DNA of 37,926 bases from Alkaliphilus sp. NP8. GTDB taxonomy: Bacteria; Bacillota; Clostridia; Peptostreptococcales; Natronincolaceae. Of the stretch, positions 31,983 through 37,926 are shown in pieces. Within the stretch, counting starts at the first letter, position 1. Each line of letters opens with the position of its first letter. The stretch spans positions 1 to 37,926 of the forward strand of contig JADWMM010000044.1 in the NCBI GenBank assembly GCA_015978205.1, written 5' to 3'. The translations under genes and the position numbers were made by a program. The notes below the pieces were generated by a model. It saw only the letters and a list, made by a program, of their open reading frames with translations, did no database searches and was not told the DNA's origin.

Positions 31983-32981
31983 GTGAAAAAAGAAAATAAC
32001 TTAACTAGCTTAGAACTTTATTTATGTCCTAATGTTCGAAGCATTATAAAAAAACTACCAAATAACTTTAAATTGGTATTAGAAGAAATTAGATTACGGA
32101 TAAATAAGCCCTTAATGGTTTTTGGTGGAGGAAAAGATTACTTTATTGATTTAGATGGAAAACTTAGTTTAACATCTGTTAATAGTTATTACATAAATAA
32201 AGATAATATTGAAAAGACATTACAACTTGCTTCTAATTATTCTATATATTCTGTTGAAGAAGAACTAAAAAATGGATATATAACTATACAAGGTGGTCAT
32301 AGAATTGGCGTAGTAGGTAAAGTACTTATTGAAAATAGAAAGGTAAGAGCGCTTAAAAACTTTAGTGGTTTAAATATACGAATATCTAGAGAGAAAATAG
32401 GTGTTGGATCTTCGGTACTACCTTATATTATTAATTCTAAATGTGAATTTTTAAATACATTAATAGTTTCACCACCTCAGTGCGGTAAAACTACTTTGTT
32501 ACGAGATATTATTCGCATATTAAGTAATGGGATTCCCAGTATGAACTTTAGAGGTTTAAAGGTAGGGGTAGTAGATGAAAGATCAGAAATAGGAGCCTGT
32601 TTTCAAGGTATACCACAAAATGATTTAGGGCCAAGAACAGATATATTAGATTCATGTACAAAAGCAGAAGGAATAATTATGTTAATTAGATCTATGTCAC
32701 CACAAGTAATCGCTACAGATGAAATTGGACGACAAGAAGATAGTGCTTCTATAGAAGAGGCAATGATGGCTGGTGTAAAATTAGTAACTACAGTACACGG
32801 AAAATCATTAGAAGATATATTAAGCAAAAGAAATGTTGGACAACTGGTCAAAGATGGTATATTTGAAAGGATAATTTTCTTATCAAATAATAATGGAGTA
32901 GGAACTATACAAAGTGTTATAGATGGAACTAACTTATCCTATTTATATAAATTAAAAAATCATAATAGATTGGCTATTTAA
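31983..32981 (+). CDS. spoIIIAA: stage III sporulation protein AA (ATPase)
   Basis: A 332-residue secretion-type ATPase of the mother-cell channel SpoIIIA-SpoIIQ. R-domain EEIRLRINKPL and GGHRIGVVGK at the front. Walker A PPQCGKTT (164-171), Walker B region SPQVIATDEIGRQED, and VTTVHGKSLED are present. It is thought to energise the feeding-tube channel during engulfment. GTG start with GGAGGG upstream. First gene of the complete AA-AH operon. By analogy it should be sigma-E dependent, but I cannot confirm a sigma-E promoter by eye. Confidence 0.95.
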   Translation: MKKENNLTSLELYLCPNVRSIIKKLPNNFKLVLEEIRLRINKPLMVFGGGKDYFIDLDGKLSLTSVNSYYINKDNIEKTLQLASNYSIYSVEEELKNGYITIQGGHRIGVVGKVLIENRKVRALKNFSGLNIRISREKIGVGSSVLPYIINSKCEFLNTLIVSPPQCGKTTLLRDIIRILSNGIPSMNFRGLKVGVVDERSEIGACFQGIPQNDLGPRTDILDSCTKAEGIIMLIRSMSPQVIATDEIGRQEDSASIEEAMMAGVKLVTTVHGKSLEDILSKRNVGQLVKDGIFERIIFLSNNNGVGTIQSVIDGTNLSYLYKLKNHNRLAI

Positions 32982-32982
32982 T

Positions 32983-33504
32983 ATGTCTATAAAGTTAATT
33001 TTATCAATAGCTATAATTTGCTGTAGTTCTCTACTAGGATTTATTCTTTCAAATACATATATAGAAAGAACAAAGCTAATTAAAGGCTTACTATCTACGT
33101 TGCAAATGTTAGAGACAGAAATAGTCTACGGAGCAACACCAATACCTATTCTTTTAAAAAAAGTAGGTAATAAAAGCAAGAAAGAAATAGGAGATATTTT
33201 TTTATATACTTCTAATTTATTAAATGAAAAACAAGGAGAAAACTTTGAAAAAATTTGGAACGATTCAGTTAGTAAAAAAGTAGAAGGTACTGCTTTTAAT
33301 AATGATGATGTAGAAATACTATTATCCCTTGGTAAAAATTTAGGTATTTCTAATTGTGAAGACCAAGTTAAGCATATTAAATTAATTAGAGAAGAATTTA
33401 AAAGACAATACGAAATTTCAATAATAGAACAAAATAAAAATGCTAAGTTATATAAAAATTTAGGTTTTTTACTAGGTCTTGCAATAGTTATAATTCTATA
33501 TTAA
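32983..33504 (+). CDS. spoIIIAB: stage III sporulation protein AB
   Basis: A 173-residue membrane protein with N- and C-terminal helices (IAIICCSSLLGFILSNTY; LGFLLGLAIVIILY) around a helical GspF-like region (LLSTLQMLETEIVYGATPI, LGISNCEDQ). It starts one base after the spoIIIAA stop and lacks its own clear ribosome binding site, so translation is coupled. Confidence 0.93.
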   Translation: MSIKLILSIAIICCSSLLGFILSNTYIERTKLIKGLLSTLQMLETEIVYGATPIPILLKKVGNKSKKEIGDIFLYTSNLLNEKQGENFEKIWNDSVSKKVEGTAFNNDDVEILLSLGKNLGISNCEDQVKHIKLIREEFKRQYEISIIEQNKNAKLYKNLGFLLGLAIVIILY

Positions 33505-33529
33505 AGAACTTAAATTAGGAGGTAAGTTT

Positions 33530-33733
33530 ATGATAATGAATATCGATATAATATTTAAAATAGCTGCAATTGGAATAGTAATTACTGTGCTTAATCAAGT
33601 ATTAATTAAAGCAGGTAGAGATGAGCAAGCTACATTTATTACTTTAGTTGGTGTGGTTTTAGTTCTTTCAGTAGTTATTAACTTAATTTCAAATTTATTT
33701 GACACAGTTAAAACTATGTTTCAGCTATATTAA
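33530..33733 (+). CDS. spoIIIAC: stage III sporulation protein AC
   Basis: A 67-residue membrane protein with two helices, typical motif INQVLIKAGRDEQAT-like (here LNQVLIKAGRDEQATFITL). The start is ATG 33530, with GGAGG seven bases upstream; ATG 33536 is an alternative. Partner of SpoIIIAD in the channel. Confidence 0.93.
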   Translation: MIMNIDIIFKIAAIGIVITVLNQVLIKAGRDEQATFITLVGVVLVLSVVINLISNLFDTVKTMFQLY

Positions 33734-33745
33734 GGATGTGATAAG

Positions 33746-34132
33746 ATGGAGATTTTTCAAATAGTTGCTATAGGAATAATTTCGACTATATTATCTGTAT
33801 TAATTAAAAATGAAAGGCCAGAAATCGGAATATTCATCAGCCTTACAGCAGGAGTAATTATATTTTTGTTTATAGTAACTAAGCTCCAGTCAGTTATTGA
33901 AATACTCATTCAATTAGCAAATAAAATTAGTATTGATTTCGTTTATCTATCAACAATTTTAAAAATAGTAGGAATTGCATATATAGCAGAATTTGGAGCT
34001 CAAATTTGTAAAGATGCTGGTGAAGGTGTAATGGCTTCCAAAATAGAACTGGCTGGCAAAATTCTTATTATGGTAATGGCAGTACCTATTTTAGTATCTT
34101 TGATGGACTTAATTATTAATCTGATACCTTAG
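33746..34132 (+). CDS. spoIIIAD: stage III sporulation protein AD
   Basis: A 128-residue polytopic membrane protein. MEIFQIVAIGIISTILSVLI, then the typical IKNERPEIGIFISLTAG and FGAQICKDAGEGVMASKIEL segments. AAGGATGTG upstream of ATG. Confidence 0.94.
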   Translation: MEIFQIVAIGIISTILSVLIKNERPEIGIFISLTAGVIIFLFIVTKLQSVIEILIQLANKISIDFVYLSTILKIVGIAYIAEFGAQICKDAGEGVMASKIELAGKILIMVMAVPILVSLMDLIINLIP

Positions 34133-34143
34133 GATGTGAAAAA

Positions 34144-35340
34144 ATGAAATTTACTATAAATATAAACAGAATATTGATTTTAACTATTATTTTTATTTTA
34201 ATAACTGCTTTCGCCCAGGTGTCTTGGGCTAGTGAAAATGCTCCTAGTCCTGAAAATATAATTTATGACCAATTAGATGATCTCAACATAGATGAACTTC
34301 AGCAAGTTATAGATTCTATGGATAATGATTTAAAAGAATATATTCCTGAAGTTGATATAAAGATGTTTATGACTAAGATAATTAATGGTGAAAGTATTAT
34401 ATCTTTACAAGATGTAGTAAATGGAACTGGAAAGTATTTTTTCAAAGAGGTGGTTGCAAATTGGAACATACTAGGTCAAATAGTAGTTTTATCTGCTATA
34501 TATGCTGTATTAAGCAATTTACAAAGTGCGTTCGAAAATGATGTGGTGGGAAAGTTAGCTAATAATGTATGTTTTTTAGTTATTATTGCAATCACTATTA
34601 AAAGTTTTATGATTGCTATTGATTTAGGAACAGAAACTATAGATACGATGGTTACATTTATGCAGGTATTGTTGCCGATTTTACTTACTATTTTAATAGC
34701 TTTAGGTGGGGTAACAACTTCCGCATTTTTTCATCCAGTCTTATTAGGAGCAATAGGATTTATAGGCACTATAATAAAGTCTGTAGTATTACCATTAATA
34801 TTATTTTCTGCAGTTTTAGCAATAGTTAATAACCTTTCATCTAAGGTTCAAGTAACTAAACTTGCTGGTTTATTAAAGCAATCTGCTGTAGTTATATTAG
34901 GATTTGTTTTGACTACATTTATAGGAATAATATCAATACAAGGTATAACAGCATCAACAGTAGACGGTGTTACTATAAGGACAGCTAAATTTGCTGTGGA
35001 CAAGTTTATACCTGTTGTAGGAGGTTTTTTATCTGATGCTATGGATACAGTTATTGGATATTCTCTGCTACTTAAAAATGGTATAGGTGTTATTGGTTTA
35101 ATTTTTATTTTCTTTATTTGTTTAGCTCCTATGTTAAAAATTGTTGCATTAATAGCTATATATAAAATATGCTCTGCAATTATTGAACCAATTGCTAAAA
35201 GTCAATTAGCTGATTGTTTAAATCATATGAGCAATTCATTGGTTTTAATATTTGCAACTGTAGCGTCGGTAGCAATTATGTTTTTCATTACTATAACTGT
35301 AATTGTTGGAGCCAGTAATATTACAGTAATGATGAGGTAG
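34144..35340 (+). CDS. spoIIIAE: stage III sporulation protein AE
   Basis: A 398-residue polytopic membrane protein with an N-terminal signal peptide (cleavage expected near FAQVSWA|SE), an extracellular acidic stretch (about 30-100), then several helices. Landmark segments include GTETIDTMVTFMQVLLPIL, IQGITASTVDGVTIRTAKF and PVVGGFLSDAMDTV. Standard length. Confidence 0.94.
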   Translation: MKFTININRILILTIIFILITAFAQVSWASENAPSPENIIYDQLDDLNIDELQQVIDSMDNDLKEYIPEVDIKMFMTKIINGESIISLQDVVNGTGKYFFKEVVANWNILGQIVVLSAIYAVLSNLQSAFENDVVGKLANNVCFLVIIAITIKSFMIAIDLGTETIDTMVTFMQVLLPILLTILIALGGVTTSAFFHPVLLGAIGFIGTIIKSVVLPLILFSAVLAIVNNLSSKVQVTKLAGLLKQSAVVILGFVLTTFIGIISIQGITASTVDGVTIRTAKFAVDKFIPVVGGFLSDAMDTVIGYSLLLKNGIGVIGLIFIFFICLAPMLKIVALIAIYKICSAIIEPIAKSQLADCLNHMSNSLVLIFATVASVAIMFFITITVIVGASNITVMMR

Positions 35341-35348
35341 GTGATTTA

Positions 35349-35987
35349 ATGGAATTTCTTAGAGAATGGATTATAACAATAATATCAACAATTATATTTA
35401 TAACCTTTGTAGAAATATTAGTGCCAAATTCAAACCATAAAAGATATATAGATATGGTAGTAGGTTTTTTAATTGTAATCGTTATTTTAAATCCATTAAC
35501 AAATATAATAAATGAAGAAATTAATTTTGAAGAAGGGATTATTAAAACATCTAATGAATTGGAATTAGCAACAGCTAAGAATAGAGCGATTAATGTTAAA
35601 TCTAATAATACTGAAGTAACAATGAAATTATATAAAGATAAGATTAGTAAACAACTTAAAAACCGTATCGAAGAAAATACAAAATATTTAGTAGAAGAAG
35701 TAATAGTTCAAATTGAAGACGATACGGAGAGTGTAAATTTTGGTTTAATTAATAGTTTCAATATAACTTTAAAAGAAAGTGCTAAAAATAAGAAAAATGA
35801 AGATTTTATAGAAACGAAAATAGAGCCTGTACAAATAAATATATCTATAGACAAAAAAAGTAATAATACTGTAGAAGCTAATAGCATATTGATAAATAAT
35901 GAAACAGATTTAATAAAAGATGACATTAGTGATTTTTATAATATAGATAGAGAAAACATAAATGTTCACATAAATAAAAATAACTAA
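35349..35987 (+). CDS. spoIIIAF: stage III sporulation protein AF
   Basis: A 212-residue protein with two N-terminal membrane helices (about 7-25 and 34-50, including MVVGFLIVIVILNPL) and an intersubunit ring-forming C-terminal domain. The ribosome binding site GAGGTAGGTG lies across the spoIIIAE stop codon, coupling the two genes. Confidence 0.9.
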   Translation: MEFLREWIITIISTIIFITFVEILVPNSNHKRYIDMVVGFLIVIVILNPLTNIINEEINFEEGIIKTSNELELATAKNRAINVKSNNTEVTMKLYKDKISKQLKNRIEENTKYLVEEVIVQIEDDTESVNFGLINSFNITLKESAKNKKNEDFIETKIEPVQINISIDKKSNNTVEANSILINNETDLIKDDISDFYNIDRENINVHINKNN

Positions 35988-36012
35988 TTTAAATAAAGTT
36001 AGGAGGAGTACA

Positions 36013-36603
36013 ATGAAGATGAATAGTATTAAATCACTACTAAAAGAACTTATATCCAAAAAATATGTAGCTAACATTATTGTTATACTAGCCTTAGCTG
36101 TAATTGCTTTAACCTTTTCTAGCGAATTCAATTTTCAAGGTTCTACTGTAAAAGATGATGCAGAAGAAGCTATGGGGAATTCTTTTGTTGAAAAGGGAGA
36201 TATTATTAAAACCGAAGAACAAGTGCTTGAAGCCCGTTTAAAAGAAATACTTGAGAAAATAGAAGGATCTGGAGAAGTAGATGTTATGGTAACATTTGAA
36301 ATGGGTTCAGAAATTGTTCCAGCAGCTGATATTGTTGAAAATAGAAATACTACAGAAGAAAAAGATTCTAATGGTGGAGTTAGGACTGTCATATCTGAAA
36401 ATTATACAGAAAACATTATAACTACAAATGATAGTAGAGAAAACAATGCTTTAGTATTAAAGGAGATCAAACCTAAGGTAAGAGGGGTAATCGTGGCTGC
36501 CGAAGGAGCTAAGGACATAAGAGTTGAAAAGCAGCTTTATGATGCAGTTAAAACTGTATTGCAAATTTCAGGGAATCAAGTTCAGATTTATACTAAAAAT
36601 TAA
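36013..36603 (+). CDS. spoIIIAG: stage III sporulation protein AG
   Basis: A 196-residue protein with one helix (about 20-36), then the ring-forming domain LEARLKEILEKIEGSGEVDV and PKVRGVIVAAEGAKD-like sequence characteristic of SpoIIIAG, the large ring of the channel. AGGAGG precedes the ATG. Confidence 0.94.
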   Translation: MKMNSIKSLLKELISKKYVANIIVILALAVIALTFSSEFNFQGSTVKDDAEEAMGNSFVEKGDIIKTEEQVLEARLKEILEKIEGSGEVDVMVTFEMGSEIVPAADIVENRNTTEEKDSNGGVRTVISENYTENIITTNDSRENNALVLKEIKPKVRGVIVAAEGAKDIRVEKQLYDAVKTVLQISGNQVQIYTKN

Positions 36604-36648
36604 TTATATATAATAAAATTAAATTAAATATTTTAAGGGGGTAATAGT

Positions 36649-37446
36649 ATGAAATTTTCATTTTCATCAGTTAAAGCAAGAAAAAACTTTGCTATTTTAT
36701 CGTTAGTATTAATGTTAGGTGTAATTAGCTATGTAAATTATAGTTTGAATCAACAAGCACTTCTTGGAACATCTAGTGAGTTAGAGGAATATGAATTAAC
36801 CATGATGGAAGAAAGCGGTATGGTTAACGATCTATTAGAGGAGGAAAAGGTATTTAATGAAGGTGGAGAAATGATTGTAGAAAATGGCGACGATTTAAAT
36901 TCTAATGAAATAAGTTTGTTAGAAAAAGATTTAGAAGATGTTAATATAGTAAAAAGTGAAAATGAAGAAGTAGAAAATGAAAAGATAAACAATGCCGTAA
37001 TTGTTGATAGTATGGATACTAATAAAGTGACGGATTTAGCAGAAGAAACAAATTCGGAAATTGCAGAAACAGTAACTAGCGATAAATTACTGAGCAGTAG
37101 CAATTATTTTATTGAAGGTAAATTGGAAAGAGATAAAAAAAGAAGTGAAATGGTAAGTAATTTAGATGACATTATAAATAGTCAAAACACTAGTGATGAA
37201 ATAAAAACTCAGGCTGAAAATATGAAATTGAGTACGATTGAAAATACAGAGAAAGAAGTATTTATAGAAAATATGATTACTGCAAAAGGGTTTAATGATA
37301 CAATTGTTTATTTAAATGATGAATCTATAAATGTAATCGTAAGTAGTGAAAATCTTACTGAGAATGATGTAGCAAAAATAGTTGATATAGTTCAAAGAGA
37401 AACTGATGTTAATATAGATAATATTACAATCATGAATAAAAAATAG
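36649..37446 (+). CDS. spoIIIAH: stage III sporulation protein AH
   Basis: A 265-residue protein with one N-terminal membrane helix (about 13-30, ILSLVLMLGVISYVNYSLN). A long Glu/Asn-rich linker (about 45-150) is followed by a YscJ/FliF-like ring domain (about 160-262; LSTIENTEKEVFIENMITAKGFNDTIVYL). It pairs with forespore SpoIIQ across the intermembrane space. The linker is long compared with the B. subtilis protein (218 residues). Confidence 0.93.
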   Translation: MKFSFSSVKARKNFAILSLVLMLGVISYVNYSLNQQALLGTSSELEEYELTMMEESGMVNDLLEEEKVFNEGGEMIVENGDDLNSNEISLLEKDLEDVNIVKSENEEVENEKINNAVIVDSMDTNKVTDLAEETNSEIAETVTSDKLLSSSNYFIEGKLERDKKRSEMVSNLDDIINSQNTSDEIKTQAENMKLSTIENTEKEVFIENMITAKGFNDTIVYLNDESINVIVSSENLTENDVAKIVDIVQRETDVNIDNITIMNKK

Positions 37447-37452
37447 AACTGT

Positions 37453-37481
37453 TTGTCAATGAAGGGTGAATTTGGTATAAT
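37453..37481 (+). promoter_or_regulatory. sigma-A promoter of the Asp23-family gene
   Basis: -35 TTGTCA (37453-37458), 17-base spacer, -10 TATAAT (37476-37481), with a TG one base upstream of the -10 hexamer (TGGTATAAT). It lies right after the spoIIIAH stop, so the next gene has vegetative expression. Confidence 0.75.
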
Positions 37482-37500
37482 GAATTTAATTAAATTCATT
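37479..37500. promoter_or_regulatory. 22-base perfect palindrome over the -10/+1 region
   Basis: 11-base arms AATGAATTTAA / TTAAATTCATT. It overlaps the end of the -10 box and the expected transcription start. Placement fits a repressor site, or a short 5' hairpin in the mRNA. Confidence 0.45.
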
Positions 37501-37516
37501 CTCAGGAGGTGAAGAA

Positions 37517-37894
37517 ATGGATACTATTGAAAATTTAGAGTATGGTGAAGTTAAAATCGTAGATGATGTTATTGCTACAATTGCTGGATTAGCTGCTACT
37601 GAAGTAGAAGGTGTAGCTGGAATGAGTGGTGGATTTGTAGGAGATATAGCTGAGATTTTAGGAAAAAAAAGCCTTTCAAAAGGTGTAAAGGTAGATGTAA
37701 AGGAAAAAACTTCGAACATTGACTTATATATTATCGTTGAATATGGAACTAAAATTCCAGATATAGCTTGGGAAATACAAGAAAATGTCAAAAAGACAAT
37801 AGAAACTATGACTAGTATTGAAGTGAATGAAGTGAATATTCATGTGCAAGGAGTAAATTTCACTAAAGAAAGTTCAGAGAATGAAGAACAATAA
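37517..37894 (+). CDS. Asp23/Gls24 family envelope stress protein (YqhY-like)
   Basis: A 125-residue Asp23-domain protein. YGEVKIVDDVIATIAGLAATEVEGVAGMSGGF, seen as consecutive segments from about residue 9, and YGTKIPDIAWEIQENVKKTI and VNEVNIHVQGV are the standard family landmarks. AGGAGGTG upstream of ATG. In Firmicutes this gene lies between spoIIIAH and nusB or accB, where YqhY is connected to acetyl-CoA carboxylase activity; the next gene is outside the window. Confidence 0.92.
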   Translation: MDTIENLEYGEVKIVDDVIATIAGLAATEVEGVAGMSGGFVGDIAEILGKKSLSKGVKVDVKEKTSNIDLYIIVEYGTKIPDIAWEIQENVKKTIETMTSIEVNEVNIHVQGVNFTKESSENEEQ

Positions 37895-37926
37895 TAGTAA
37901 CAGAAATAATTAATTTAAACTAACCC

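Noticed and set aside
36750..37103. 117-residue minus-strand open frame over spoIIIAH
   Set aside because: It lies opposite the acidic linker of spoIIIAH; Ser/Leu-rich shadow with no start signals.
1..37926. tRNA or rRNA genes, CRISPR arrays, intact transposases or phage integrases
   Set aside because: Looked for on both strands; no cloverleaf-like or regularly spaced repeats and no DDE or tyrosine recombinase motifs were seen.

Overview
The window is AT-rich DNA (visually well under 35% G+C) from an anaerobic, endospore-forming member of the Clostridia. The evidence is the complete spoIIIAA-AH operon followed by a yqhY-type Asp23 gene, a CD1247-domain protein, GGAGG-type ribosome binding sites with frequent GTG/TTG starts, and intrinsic terminators throughout. 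I cannot name the genus.

Layout. (1) About 0.1-9.5 kb is an accessory, gene-poor stretch. It holds small membrane proteins, a SUKH-like gene, an M28 lipoprotein aminopeptidase, a three-gene cluster of tiny membrane proteins, two GNAT acetyltransferases and a complete MntA/HepT toxin-antitoxin pair. Between these are broken genes: a truncated methyltransferase, a winged-helix/SatD-like gene with a nonsense codon and a frameshift, a BamE/DUF3862-like remnant, and a Cys-rich small membrane protein. (2) About 9.6-16.0 kb holds lplA, a cyclase-family hydrolase, a ComEC-like metallo-beta-lactamase lipoprotein with a DUF3006 partner, a GGDEF protein, and yqeG-aroE. (3) About 16.2-28.7 kb is a type IV pilus (T4P) locus: pilB, pilT, pilC, a pilin, pilD, pilM, pilN, a pilO with a large extra C-terminal domain, a secreted SLH protein with three novel-looking repeats, then four pseudopilins in GspH-I-J-K-like order. 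(4) About 28.7-31.8 kb holds comFB, aroK, an M24B peptidase, efp and a CD1247-domain gene, ending at two tandem terminators. (5) 32.0-37.4 kb is spoIIIAA-AH, followed by yqhY behind its own strong promoter.

How the parts work together. PilB/PilT are the extension and retraction motors on the PilC platform. PilM-PilN-PilO form the inner alignment complex, PilD matures the pilins, and the H-I-J-K-like cassette probably forms the pilus tip. A monoderm cell has no secretin, so the SLH-anchored repeat protein and the extended PilO are the best candidates for how this pilus crosses the wall and S-layer. I consider these the most interesting content of the window. The GGDEF enzyme upstream and ComFB at the end of the locus suggest cyclic-dinucleotide control. 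The gene order aroK-pepQ-efp-spoIIIA-yqhY matches the wider Firmicutes arrangement, so the right half is ordinary chromosome backbone while the left 9.5 kb is an island in decay.
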